64,000 bases of DNA from Elmis aenea (GCA_947652605.1 OX393577.1:18727466-18791465); one strand, 5' to 3'; counted from the stretch's first letter, positions 46,059-57,337 are shown. Notes: generated by a model from the sequence alone, not told the origin. Translations and numbers: made by a program.

Positions 46059-47001
46059 GAGTAAAGTGCCCTAATACGGAATAGTTACTTATTATGGAAT
46101 ACATCAGTTTTATGACAATGAATAAGCGATATCTGTTAAAAAGTATATGTACCTATTTGTACATTGATCACACATTCCCAAATGTAAAATAGTTAAAAAA
46201 TATTCACTAGATTACATAACAGTTTCAAATATATTTTTGACGTGCTACTGAGTTTTTAGGCTAAATTTTTCAGTGCAAAATTTTATATGCTAGGGTAAAT
46301 GATATAAATAAAATATTTTATTGCATGTTTATTTAACATGAGCCTTTACATTTCAATTAAATAGACCAACATTTTTATTGGGCTTATTTCATGTTTTACA
46401 TACACCGTTTTTTGAAAACACATTGATACCTAATATGGAATACCATACAGGTGCCTTATAATGACTATGATTATGGTCACTAAGTAGGTACAGCAATATG
46501 GGTTCAGTGTCAAAAGTGTCAGAAATATGCACACGAAAAATGTGCAAAATACCCAAAAAAAAACAATTCTATTGTCCTACCTGTAACAAATAAATAAATT
46601 ATCAACATTAGTTCGAATGACACTGGAATTATAATTTAATTTACATAAATAATAGTTTTGGTTTGGTTTAAGTAGGTAATAATGTAAATCAAAAAGAAAT
46701 AAAAGATTAATCTATGAGCAGTTGTTTATTTTAATGTATATTTCCTATATAATTCTATATTCCATATTAGGAACCCCTAGTATTCCGTTTTAGGTTCCAG
46801 GGAGCTTAATATGGAATAATAGTAACATTTAAAAAAAAATAGCTATATAAGAAATATCTACAGTAATATCGTACCAGAATTCGAGTAATGTGTTGCTTAT
46901 TCATTACAAATTCCTTATAAATTTTTTGCAAAATTTTGTTAAATAAATGTGAATATTATTGCCGAAAACAAAAAAGTATTCCATATTAGGGCACTTTACT
47001 C
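46059..47001. mobile_element. TA-flanked pogo-like element, 943 bp
   Basis: Ends GAGTAAAGTGCCCTAATACG and, in reverse complement from the right, GAGTAAAGTGCCCTAATATG are flanked by TA. A TAATATGGAATA-like motif recurs within: 46072, 46091 (partial), 46431, 46758 (inverted), 46781 (inverted, diverged), 46807 and 46977 (inverted). Such repeats may be transposase-binding sites. The interior retains a PHD-like finger but no DDE domain, so the copy is non-autonomous. Confidence 0.8.
46499..46597 (+). pseudogene. PHD-like zinc finger tail of a pogo-type transposase
   Basis: The frame reads WVQCQKCQKYAHEKCAKYPK. Shifting by one base after the A-run then gives QFYCPTCNK and a stop. The W.QC..C..YAHE.C...(F)YCP.C spacing is the second half of a PHD finger, which is fused to the C-terminus of many insect pogo/Tigger-like DDE transposases. 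A frame shift in the poly(A) tract breaks it. The upstream catalytic region has been deleted. Confidence 0.65.
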
Positions 47002-48020
47002 TACATGTTTAAAATTCTTAAATTATATGGTAATCCACTGGCTAGAGTTAAAATGAAAAGTTGCAAAGATTAAGAGGCAACTGATAAAGTTGCAAAAGAA
47101 ACAAAAAAGTCCTTTTTTTCCGCATCAGACTGTATAGCAATTAATCACACTGAGACAAGCTCTATACACCCTAATTTAACCCAATCCTTAATACTTAATC
47201 CTGCTTTTATTATCCATTAAATTGTACAATAAATTTTATGACCGTGTCTCGTAGCTTCAATATGGGGGGTTGGTTTTTCCGGCTCATAACCGACCGCTTT
47301 TTCCGCCAGATAAATTGACCGCGTCAAATCGCATTTGATACACATCTGTTACTCACGCTATGATGTCTTAGTGTAGTTTTAGATACATCATCGTGTGTTG
47401 TGGCACTTAAGGAATTGTTCTTTGTATTTACAGGACCGCGTTCAAACTTTGTATTAAATCAAGAATACGATACAATAGTGTGTCAGTATTTTTATCACGT
47501 TCGATATAAAACCGATCGCTGTACGGGATTTGGCCGAAAATTAATAAAGTTTTTGTTTTTATTTCAAGAAGTTCTTTACAGAAGTATCGTAATAAAGTTT
47601 GGTGTAAACACGCATACGATAACTGTAACACCAGAACAATCTTTTTAAAATATTAGGTAGAGTCGTGAGTCTTGTCAGTGTAAAGGTGTAAAATTAAACT
47701 TAAAATTCTTATTTTATTGAGCTTGTGTATAATTTCCATCGTTTTGTATGATAGCTGCCTAACGTTAGCCAATTTTTTTATGCAATTTTTGTGAAAGGGA
47801 GAGGTCTGGTGAATATGAAGAATGTAATAAAACGTCCCAATTCAGGTCAGAACTTAATCCTAACCTAATTTCATATTATTGTACCACTTTTAATTTAAAA
47901 ACCTTTTAAAAGTAACGTTTACCTACAAAGTAAATGATTGGAAACCTAAACTTTAATCAATCTAGCACATTTTCTGCTTCTAAAATTGTTAGTTAATAGT
48001 TATTTACATAACAACCGGAA
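47002..48020. other. Unassigned AT-rich spacer
   Basis: The open frame at 47400-47648 has no recognised domain. No other feature was seen. Confidence 0.5.
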
Positions 48021-48127
48021 AGTGGTACTTTAATGGACGAGTGGGCACTTTTGGGACGAGCCGTAAGCGAGTCCTGAAAGCATACGAGTCCGGTAAAGAC
48101 ACTTCAGGTATGTTACGAACAATATTT

Positions 48128-48425
48128 TTTCTGCGTCCGCCACCTGACACCAAAATCACTATCGTCACCAATCACCATCCATAATTAAACAAACACTTAA
48201 CAAACTACATGTGTAAACTCGCTTGGTGTTATAATGACGCTTGTTTGACAGCGCAAATCAACAGAAAAACTCATCGCCATGGCAACCAGCTACTTTCCGG
48301 AGTAGGCCGGTAAAGACAACTTATTACCATGGCAACCAGTTACTTTCTAGCCTAGGCCAGTAAAGATGTATTTTCCAGTCTAAAAATTAATTGGTGACAA
48401 CTGATTTTCCGGGCGGACGCAGAAA
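48128..48425. repeat. Inverted-repeat segment with tandem CATGGCAACCAG units
   Basis: TTTCTGCGTCCGCC at 48128-48141 is repeated in inverted form at 48412-48425. Inside are two direct copies, about 52 bp apart, of CATGGCAACCAG.TACTTTC followed by TAGGCC.GTAAAGA. No target duplication is visible. Confidence 0.7.
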
Positions 48426-48443
48426 TAGTTATTTATGTATCAA

Positions 48444-48513
48444 GGCCAAAAAGTGTAACTTTTTCGGCGTCTCGGCCAGCAAACAGACAAGGCCGAAAAA
48501 GTACGTTTTGGCC
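48444..48513. repeat. Hairpin with GGCCAAAA arms
   Basis: GGCCAAAAAGTGTAACTTTT at 48444 pairs with AAAAAGTACGTTTTGGCC ending at 48513, with a loop of about 23 nt. It belongs to a cluster of GC-richer hairpins in AT-rich DNA. Confidence 0.75.
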
Positions 48514-48530
48514 GAGGTGCATATTACATT

Positions 48531-48816
48531 TTTTGTGCGATCGAATTAAAAACAATTTAAATTTTTAGTAATTTTCAAAATTATAGGTTAGAAACTACGT
48601 GACATTCTGTCACTGACAGATGACGGCGTATGTACTGCATTACCGGCCCTCTCCATAGCAACGGCCGTAAAAGTTACTTTTTCGGCCGTTGCTAAGGGTA
48701 ACGGCCTGAAAAGTAACTTTTACGGCCGTTGCTAAGGGTAGGGCCGGTAATGCAGTACTTTATGGTTGCTAACGCGTCCGTCAAACAGCTGTTTCTAGTA
48801 CGATCGCACAAAAAAC
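48531..48816. repeat. Large palindrome around 48.7 kb
   Basis: GTACTGCATTACCGGCCCT at 48632-48650 is matched by AGGGCCGGTAATGCAGTAC ending at 48758. Inner arms contain TAGCAACGGCCGTAAAAGT and its complement. Farther out, TTTTTTGTGCGATCG near 48531 is complementary to CGATCGCACAAAAAA near 48801. It is a concentric palindrome of about 286 bp. Confidence 0.85.
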
Positions 48817-50612
48817 ATTTTTCGTTCATAAAAATCAACAATTTATTAATATATACAGCTTTCTGCCTCTCTATTTTATTTTATAGTAGAAGTCAGTCGT
48901 GTGCGTGTTTACAAATTAATGAACCATGTCCTATTAAACTCGGTAATCAAACACACAATTTTTTACAACGCAGCTCGGGAAGTTTTAAAATTAGTTGCTC
49001 ATATGAAACAATCAACTCAAAACTGCAATATAGTACTTTGTAATTCGTTTGTAAAGCAAGATAAACATGTTCTTTTTACATTGTTTATCCTTTATATTAC
49101 AAACAAGTTTTCCGTTTTAATAATAAATAAAAATAGGTTTAAATTGTGCATTATTTCCTGTGTATTGTTTCTAAGTTGTTAGTTGTGTTTGAGTTTTAAT
49201 TTTAAATATGTACTGTTTGTCTATAATTTAAATAAACTTCTTGATAACGATAGCTAGAATTATTAAAGTGATTTATTTAATAATGTAAACTTTGTAAATT
49301 AAAAATCGCTTATCCTTTTTCAACTGATTTCTGGTAGAAATGGTAAATTAGTTTCAAGACTCTTGTCTCTTCATTAGAAGCAACCACGGTCTTGAAACCA
49401 ATCTAGCAACTAGCACATACGACCAGTCAAGAAAAGTTTTTTTTTTTTAAATACATTAAGTTTATTTAAAATTCATTTATCCGTTTTTTGAAGGATCTTT
49501 TATCAAAATGCAATACCAGTTTCAAGACTAGTTCGATAACAGATCCTTCGTCAATTTATTTACGTATATAATTATTAGCTGGATTAGTAAAACTAGATTC
49601 TAAAAATTTAATTCACAGACTTTTGTATTTGGTGTTTAGCTTTTGGTTTTAAAAGTTTTAGAATGCGCCAATGTATAAAAATTAATACTTTTATATACCT
49701 ACGTTATTTCATCTTACTTACACTCATTTCGTATAAGAAAAATTTTTGCTTCAAAGGATAACATAAAGTGTAAATAATTTTCTACCGTAATTTAAAAAAC
49801 ACTTTTTACAGAACAACTAGGAGTATATATTATTTTTGAAGCTCTAAAAATTCCTAAACCAACCAAAAACATCAGATGCTACGTTTTGCTGTAAATATAT
49901 TTAAACTTTGTTTATATAACTTGATTTTTTTGTTTCCCCAAGGTTTAAGATACGAAAAAAGTATGCAAATATATATACACAGTATATTAAATTTGGTGGC
50001 TAGTAACCACTGGGTTCCCCATAGTTTAAGTTGCTGTCAGATAAGTTTACATTTCCAGTTTGTTTATCGGCTAGCGATTTACAGTAAAAATCATTTTAGT
50101 GGTACAACTTTATAAATATTTTGATCATAGTGCATTTTGCCTAATTTATTCTATATTTGTACGTATTTGAGCGTAGAGCTGAAATTTCTACATACATTTT
50201 TAAGAAAATACCAAAATTAAATTTAATTACACCCTCATATTCATGTTATTTAACAGCCCCTATTATATTTATGTTCAATATATCGTGCATAGTAAAAACA
50301 AGTTGTTTATGGACTTTCATTAGTCTAAAATGATTTAAAAGTTTTTTTATCAGACTTGCCATGTTAAATATGCTTTTAACTCAATTTTCTATACCTAGCT
50401 ACAAAAAAAAATCTGTAATCAAAACGACGGGCATAAATAATCGTACCTACTTGCAAGCAAAACGCTGTTTTTTTATGAAATTTAATCTTTTGTGAATGTT
50501 CTCGGGCAAAAAATTAACGACTTTAATAATTAAGAGCTTGAAAGCTTTTCATGGGTCTGTTTGCTTCGAAGAATGTTAATTCAACTAAAACAATTTTAAT
50601 GTTCATTCACAG
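48817..50612. other. Unassigned spacer, possibly intronic
   Basis: Open frames at 48729-49182 and 49876-50115 show no recognised domain and lie in AT-rich DNA. If the exon at 50613 is real, this stretch would be its upstream intron. Confidence 0.45.
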
Positions 50613-50730
50613 ATGGTGGCACAGGAGCCGGTAGCTGGAGGTACCGCCGCCGAGGCAGCCGACGGAGGGACAACTTTTGGAAAACTCAAGCAAACACTTT
50701 CTTCCTCCCTTATGACAGCACAAGACAAAG
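50613..50730 (+). CDS. Candidate host-gene coding exon (phase 0 to 1)
   Basis: This 118-bp GC-rich segment stands out sharply from its AT-rich surroundings. The sequence before it reads CATTCACAG, a good splice acceptor, and after it AAAG followed by GTAACG, a good donor. The frame starts ATGGTG directly at the acceptor and encodes 39 residues: an Ala/Gly-rich start (MVAQEPVAGGTAAEAADGG), then TTFGKLKQTLSSSLMTAQDK, ending one base into the next codon. The KLKQTLSSSL.TAQDK segment looks amphipathic and conserved, but I cannot assign it to a family. The ATG may be the initiator after a 5'-UTR intron, or an internal Met. Neighbouring exons are not identified in the window. Confidence 0.65.
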
Positions 50731-50980
50731 GTAACGCTAATTTAATGATCAAAGTAAACGAACCTAATTAATCGAAAAGCTAATACCCTCGTTGCGTCAG
50801 TGATATTTTATAATCGTTTGTTTTACCTTGAAGACTCTACAAATGCATTTAATATGTTTGATCTAGCTGTTTGTTTTATATATTTGTGCAGTTAACCAAG
50901 TGCTTACTTTCAATTAACCAAAATAAATGGAGTTGAAACGTGCACCTCTTACAAAAAAGGTTTTTGGCACAACTTTATAC

Positions 50981-51312
50981 CAGTGGCGTATGCAAAAAAA
51001 TATTTCAGGAGGATAATGTTTTCAATTGCAAAAATAATACTTACTAATTTTAAACGGGGCATGGTAACGGTAAAATTAGAAAATGACCTACAAACACACA
51101 AAGTGAATTACAAGAAAGAAGTGCGGGGGCAGGGGGCTGTAGCCCCCCGGGTAACAGCGCCATAGGCAGAAAATTTTCATGGTCGAACGTACTCAAAAAT
51201 AGCATTTATCAGTAAAATATACAAACATATAATATATTTTATGTATTTTGATATGAATTTTATATGTTCGGAAATGCGGTACCCCTAACCCCCCACCATG
51301 CGTACGCCACTG
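50981..51312. mobile_element. 332-bp hAT-type MITE (CAGTGGCGTA ends)
   Basis: Ends CAGTGGCGTATGC and GCGTACGCCACTG match those of 23713-25339 in the opposite orientation. The flanking octamers CTTTATAC and ATCTCTAC agree at only five positions, so the duplication is eroded or absent. It shares GCCCCGTTTAAAATTAG-type sequence (inverted) with the other copy. Confidence 0.85.
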
Positions 51313-51639
51313 ATCTCTACCTTAACAATTACTTATTAAGAATTATCATAATATTTAAATTTAAATACTAATCAGTTTATCCTTTTTTAATTTATAACTG
51401 AAAAAAAAATTGATTAAGAAGATTATTCTTAAATCTGTTGTAAAAAAAAAACTGTTTCTGCATCCACGAATCTTCCAGATCTTAGGTCATTCTAATTCAA
51501 TTTAATACCATTTCGACATCAAAAGTTCTTAAACCTGAATTAAATATATGTTTATTAATTTTCCTCTATACTTTTATTAATAATTTTAGCATCGATTTTT
51601 TCATTAACAAAAATAACGTCTTATTTTGTTTATTATTTA
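51313..51639. other. Unassigned spacer
   Basis: No recognised feature. Confidence 0.5.
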
Positions 51640-52020
51640 TTAAGATACAGTGGTGGGTAGTTTACTCTGTTGTTGGTGAAATTACCGTGAACTGAGTTTC
51701 TTTCCCTTAATTTTTGTATGCCACCTTTTTGTTCATGCATATATTTTATTAATTGCGATTTGAAGTTTTTCTGTTGTTTCCTCTGTGGTTGTTTCTGTAG
51801 TTAGAAATGTGACATCGCCAGCAAATGTTGCGAGTTTTAAGTTTTGTGTTTCTGAAATGTCATTTGTATACAGAGGGTACACAACACCGTACCAAGAACA
51901 CTTCTTTGAGGTACACCTGCTCTTATAAACTTAAGTTTTGAGTATTTGTTTTCCATTTTAATCTTGAACATTAAAAAAAGCTGCCAAAAACTATGAGGAG
52001 AGGCTCCACAGACTTTCAAA
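51640..52020 (-). pseudogene. Jockey-like reverse transcriptase remnant
   Basis: The minus strand reads KLKFIRAGVPQRSVLGTVLC near 51930. After a frame change it reads LYTNDISETQNLKLATFAGD, then VTFLTTE. This is the RAGVPQGSVLGP.LY..Y..D.P to FADDTA segment of jockey-clade reverse transcriptases. The catalytic FADD is FAGD here, so it is inactive. A following KLQIAINKIYA segment fits the domain order. Confidence 0.85.
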
Positions 52021-52204
52021 CATTGATGAGCTTCAATTTCTTGATAATCAAGAGCTAGCGCGTAGGCCCAAAATGGTTAAACCCTTTAAGCTTACGTAAC
52101 AAAAGCAAAGAATACAGACATAAAGAAATATATTTCTGAGAATAATAGAGGGATGTAGACTGATCAATAAAATCAGTAGTAACGAAAAAAACCTAGTGGT
52201 AATG

Positions 52205-53220
52205 GATATTATTATTTATTTATTCATTTCCGCAAAGGGTTCCTGTACTGTGTGATATCCCCTTAAACAAGTCCTTTGTTTTTGAAAAACTCCAGGATTT
52301 TCTTTAACCTTCGAGCGGGCGCGCCTAAAATTATAACATCAGCAGGTGCGCAGGATAAATTTTATCTCGTGCGTCATTTGTATGTATGTTGCTGATTTAA
52401 AATATTTTGACGGTTCCGAGGGCCATATTTTTGTTTATTATTTATTGTTGAATAGTTGTGGCATACCTAGGTCATAAGGGTATTAATTTTTTTATGTAAT
52501 TTTATATTCTTTTGATTGTGCAAAAATAAAAATTTCAGTTGTCTATGTAATAGGTACGTAGTTTTATTTGCAAAAATAATCAAAATATATTCCAAATTCA
52601 ATTGTAACATAAAATAAATTTATAAACTAAGAATAATAACAAAATAATAAAATCAAAAAGTATTCTCAAAGACTAATAAATTATTATTATTAATATTATT
52701 ATTATTATTATTATTATATATAGCAAAAACATTGTTTTAGGAATACCTTTGGGTTAGACGGCGCTGGAAACTCTAAAAAAAAAGTTATCGCCAGAAATCT
52801 TAAAAAGGTATAAATTTTATCACTGCGCGCTCGCTCGAAGGTTAAGGGTCTTTTTCTTAACTTTTCTTGGTAGGTTTTTGCCATCCCTAGAAGTCTACGC
52901 CGATAGGGTGTGAATCCTTCACACTGGCGTATTACGTGAAGAGGAGTTTCTTCTTCTTAACCACATCCTCTGTATATATCGATCTCTGAGAGCCCTATTA
53001 TGTAGGTGTTTGTTTAGCCCACAGTGTCCTGTGACCAGTGCTGTGCCTTCTTTGATATCTATTCTACTAATATTGAGCATTTCTTCTGTCTTTTCTTAAA
53101 AGACCATTGACAGGATAGCCTTAAAATGGGCTTGTCCTGCAATTTTTTTCCAATGAGCATTTTGCCATTGTATTAATATGTCATTGAGACACCGCTTGGC
53201 TGTTCCTTAGGATGTACCAA
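52205..53220 (-). pseudogene. LINE RNase H and C-terminal remnant, split by a MITE
   Basis: On the minus strand, 53160-52860 contains IQWQNAHWKKIAGQAHFKAI, then EEMLNISRIDIKEGTALVTG and HCGLNKHLHNRALRD. These match the end of the RNase H domain and the TGHC.LN.HL block of jockey/I/R1-type LINEs, followed by a degraded cysteine region. The reading resumes beyond the TTAA MITE at 52304-52210 with KILEFFKNKGL, the usual terminal segment, and an AATAAATAAATAATAAT 3' end. Stops are present. Confidence 0.75.
52308..52841. mobile_element. 534-bp TTAA-flanked MITE
   Basis: TTAA at 52304-52307 and 52842-52845 flanks ends CCTTCGAGCGGGCGCGC and, in reverse complement from the right, CCTTCGAGCGAGCGCGC (16 of 17 match). 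The TTAA target points to the piggyBac superfamily, but no transposase sequence was recognised inside. An ATT microsatellite of about 40 bp lies at 52681-52720. It interrupts a LINE. Confidence 0.95.
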
Positions 53221-53224
53221 CTGC

Positions 53225-53560
53225 GGGTTCTGGTCCGATAGATATTAAGAAAAAGATATACACAAGTTGATTAGGTTGGCGTGGACATTAACTACTTATG
53301 CCAGAAAGTAGAAACGCGAAAATAGTATGGAAAATGAAGATGGAGGGAACAGGAAATAGAGGAAGACCAACAATAAAATGGGGAAAAAAATGAGGCAGAG
53401 ACTAGAAGAAACACGAGTCAGTTGAAGGGTTGTGTTACAATTAGCTAACGATAGACAAGAGTGGAGAAACTTAATACAGAAATAGAAAAGCAAACCTCGA
53501 CACCAAAAGGTACAAGAGGAACCGATTAAGAGGAAAAAGAAGAAGCTTGTGTTACGTGAA
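53225..53560 (+). pseudogene. LINE 3' terminal fragment
   Basis: Plus-strand motifs in changing frames are NRGRPTIKWGKK, then LANDRQEWRNLI, then a lysine-rich end. GRP..KW and LA.DR.EWR are typical of the extreme C-terminus of LINE ORF2. It abuts the RNase H remnant, which lies on the other strand. Confidence 0.7.
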
Positions 53561-53581
53561 AGTGTACAAAAGCACAGTATA

Positions 53582-54655
53582 CAGGGTGAGTCATTAGTGG
53601 CGGTTCGGTCGATTGTGGCCAAACGGTTTGAGATAGAAAGTTGATTCAAACGGTATTCCACACACTTTTTTCTTCCGAACACGATAAAAATATTTTCAAA
53701 TATACAGGGTGAGTCACCTCTCTAGCACCAATAGCAACATATTTCAAATACAACACCCCATTTTTTATTTAATATTCTTGACCGCCTTTATTTTAGCTTT
53801 GCATCGATATAAAATAGTACAGGTTTTTATGCGGCCTTGTCACTAAAAAAATAATTTTCAAAATTTTTCAAGGTTTTAAGTCTTTATTTAAAAAATTCTT
53901 CTGAAGTCATTTTTCGAAGCACAGAGTTGTAATTTGGTAAGAACATGCAGAAAGCATTGCTCTATTAGCTCGATGCGAAAAAGTTTGAATCACGCATACA
54001 GGGTGTTCATAAATAGGTGGCAACTTTCCTGATTTTCAAAAGCTCGTAATTCAATTTTTTCAAATGCAAACCCCTGTATTTTATTATGTCATCGAATTCG
54101 TCTTTAAGAGAGCTTCATTTTTTATTAAGTATGTCCTATACCCAAAACTCATACTTTTCGAGATATTTGACTTTTTTTTCCCTAATGGTTATTAAAGCAA
54201 ATAGGATGCCGTGGAAATCGAAAAAGCTGACTGTTCACTTCACTAACGTCAAAAACTTGTCATCTATTTCTTGAATTATAGCATTTCCACAATTAATTTA
54301 ACTTTACAAGAGCAAATTGATATGATTCAAGAGAATTTTTTAAATAAAGACTTAAAACCTTGAAAAATTTTGAAAATTATTTTTTTTTAGTGACAAGGCC
54401 GCATAAAAACCTGTACTATTTTATATCGATGCAAAGCTAAAATGAAGGCGGTCGAGAATATTAAATAAAAAATGGGGTGTTGTATTTGAAATATAAAAGT
54501 TGCTATTGGTTCCAGAGAGGTGACTCACCCTGTATATTTGAAAATATTTTTATCGTGTTCGGAAGAAAAAAGTGTATGGAATACCGTTTGAATCAACTTT
54601 CTATCTCAAACCGTTTAGCCACAATCGACCGATCCGCCACTAATGACTCACCCTG
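53582..54655. mobile_element. Outer foldback MITE of a concentric pair
   Basis: Ends CAGGGTGAGTCATTAGTGGC and GCCACTAATGACTCACCCTG are flanked by TA. Arms of about 120 bp (CGGTTTGAGATAGAAAGTTG pairs with CAACTTTCTATCTCAAACCG) surround a second element at 53705-54532. No coding sequence. Confidence 0.95.
53705..54532. mobile_element. Inner foldback MITE of the concentric pair
   Basis: Ends CAGGGTGAGTCACCTCTC and GAGAGGTGACTCACCCTG are flanked by TA. Arms are complementary for about 190 bp (for example AGTACAGGTTTTTATGCGGC against GCCGCATAAAAACCTGTACT). Inside, at 53999, lies a third CAGGGTG end, CAGGGTGTTCATAAATAGG, with no visible partner. Confidence 0.95.
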
Positions 54656-55390
54656 TATAGCCACACCAGTATAGAATAGATTTTATTTGACACTAAGGTG
54701 AACTATTAGCGATATCCAGACTCTAAATCTAAAGTAACGTAGCAAATTAGGTTAAAACGAAAATGTTGATTAATTTGTAGGATTAGGTGCATTGCAATCT
54801 ATTATTAACAAAACATGTTTTATCATCATATGCTTTCATGTCGTATATCAAGCTGATTTTTTTTAAGGATATCCATTCTACTAAAACTTTACAAACCCTT
54901 ATTTTACGTTTCCTCTAATAAATTTTCACAAAAAATACCGCAGCTTAAACATTAAACTACAATAAAGTTTTTCGGTATAATCAAGATGTAACGACCTTAA
55001 TAAAATTTACGCCAAGTTTTGTAAACAATATTAATCTTACGATGATAATTATTGATAATGTTCGATAAACCGCTTACGCCATATCCAACCCCACTAAACC
55101 CAGCTGTGGCTCAACTTAATTAAGTTTTCCGTTGGCGTTGCTGCAAAGTTTGGATTAAAAACGATAGGTTTTTATGGTTCGTGTATTATAAAATTATTAG
55201 AAACACTAACGGAATTATAATTACAGTAGGTCGGAAAGAGGAGAGAACTGCATACTGGATTAGTCGGAAAAAGATACTTCATGTTGTTGTGATTGGTATT
55301 GGCTAGAATTACAAACTCCGCATTAGATTTTAGGCAATTTTGATCCATATTTTTTAGGAAATAGTGATAATAACATCGCTATGTCATATA
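54656..55390. other. Unassigned spacer
   Basis: No recognised feature. Confidence 0.5.
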
Positions 55391-56231
55391 CCGAGTGTAA
55401 CTGAGTTCTGGTACACCCTCATTTTTTCTTTAGTTTTGATTTTAGATAAATAAAGTTTTAAACATGCGATATGTGTAACAAACCGAATTATTTGAACATA
55501 TGTATACTATTATTTCAATTTCGGTTTCGCCGGAAATGATTCAAACTTTTTTGTTCAATTGGAACGCTCTATATATTTTTGCATTTTTGGAAAGAGGAAG
55601 CATTTTTGGATACAACTGTACCATATTTGTAAATTTTTATAATCTCAAATAATTTTTGGACGAAAATTTATTTTTTTATTAAGTGTGCCCTGCATAAATT
55701 GAATTTTATTTTGTCAACAACTGTATAAAAAACGCTTTTGTAAATTTTAATTGTTGTTTAGGTTACTTTAATTGGCTTTAAAGGTTAAAGAATCGTTTTT
55801 TTGACAGAAAGTAATTTTTTTTTAATGCTACGGTCGTTATAATAGAGTATTTTCTGAAGAATTTAACAATAATATTGTGTTAAAAGACTGATATAATAAA
55901 ATTCTATTTATGCAGGTCAGGTCAAACTTAATAAAAAAATAAATTTTCGTCCCAAAACTATTTGAGGTCATAAAAATTAACCAATATAGCACAGTTGTAT
56001 CCAAAAATGCTTCCTTTTTCCAAAAATGCAAAAGTTTATAGTGTGTTCTATCTGAAAAAACAACGGTTGGGTCATTTCCGGCGAAACCGGAAGTAAAACA
56101 ATAGTATACATATGTTCAAATAATCCGGTTTGTTACACAAGTACACAACATATCATATGACCCAAATTTCATGCATCTAAAATCAAAACTAAACACAAAA
56201 AATGGGTGTACCAAAACTGAGTTACACCCAC
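55391..56231. mobile_element. 841-bp foldback MITE (GTGTAACTGAG ends)
   Basis: CCGAGTGTAACTGAGTTCTG on the left pairs with CAAAACTGAGTTACACCCA on the right. The arms share GGTTTCGCCGGAAATGA and TCATTTCCGGCGAAACC, and CATTTTTGGA near the centre. A TA precedes the left end. A truncated arm of the family lies at 10541-10720. Frames within it are not genes. Confidence 0.85.
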
Positions 56232-56900
56232 AAAACGCGTAAACTTAAACTCTGTCGATTTTGAAGCAATTCGAGTTGTTTACAATATTTTTTCGTTGTT
56301 TATCTTTGGCTTGCAATTAAAATGTATGCTTTGTAAAGCCCGTGTGACACGGTATAGTTTTCTATATAGAAATCTGTACCAAATACTATACAGAAAATCT
56401 TATATCGTGTCATACAGGTTTTTCGTACAAAATTCTGTATAGTTTCTTGCACAGAAAATACTATACGACTTGTCCTATTTCCATATAAGTTTTGATACAG
56501 AAAGTGCGTGCTACAGATGCGCATTCAGTTCGTGAATAATGGCGGCTGATTTTGAACATCTGCAGCTAAAGGAAATAAAAGCAATAGAAATTCCTGTTAA
56601 CAGTTAATTCTTGGTAATCCGAAGTAGGATGATGTTATTGTATAAAATGGCAATTAAAAGGGATAAATACCTTGTTTTAGATGGAGTGCATATAGGTAGA
56701 AGTACAGATTACAAAGAAATAATTGATAGGGGTGGTAGTGGCATATGGCTCGAATGAGAATGCGGCAGAAGAGGATAACAGTAGTGGTATACTACGGTTC
56801 CTGCGACAGTTCGATGGCATATTCCTCCGGAGCTTACTATGATCGATGTTTGAAAGTCGCGAAGAAGCCTTTCAAGGTCGTCGACAATGACCGGAGGGTG

Positions 56901-57142
56901 TTGCCGAAGAAGTCTTTCAAGGTCGTCGACAATGACCAGAAGGTGGTTGCTGAAGGAGTCTTTGAAATGTTTGAGGGTGTGGTTTTTGGGGTTGCCGAAG
57001 AAGTCTTTCAAGGTCGTCGACAATGACCAGAGGGTGGTTGCTGAAGGAGTCTTTGAAATATTTGAGGGTGTTGTTTTTGGGGTTGCCGAATAAGTCTTTC
57101 AAGGTCGTCGACAATGACCAGAGGGTGGTTGCTGAAGGAGTG
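56901..57142. repeat. 91-bp tandem repeat, left arm
   Basis: Units begin TTGCCGAAGAAGTCTTTCAA at 56901, 56992 and 57083 (third with TAAGTC), the last one partial. Each contains GGTCGTCGACAATGACCAGA. The exact 91-bp period is not a multiple of three, so the open frames change register from unit to unit, which argues against a repeat protein. Confidence 0.9.
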
Positions 57143-57337
57143 TTGTACAAGCCAATGCCGCAAGTTTTATTTTATTGCTATCCATAATTAATAATAGATC
57201 ACCTTCACAACACACTGCACTGAATATATATTTTATATATTGTGAGATACTGTTGACACTGACCGTGTTTATGTTTACCATAACAACGTGCATAGAAAAA
57301 CTGTTTACGAGCATGTAAATCCAATAAACCACCCCCG

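Noticed and set aside
48729..49182. Two overlapping open frames of about 100 codons
   Set aside because: The first starts inside the 48.7-kb palindrome and neither shows a known domain.
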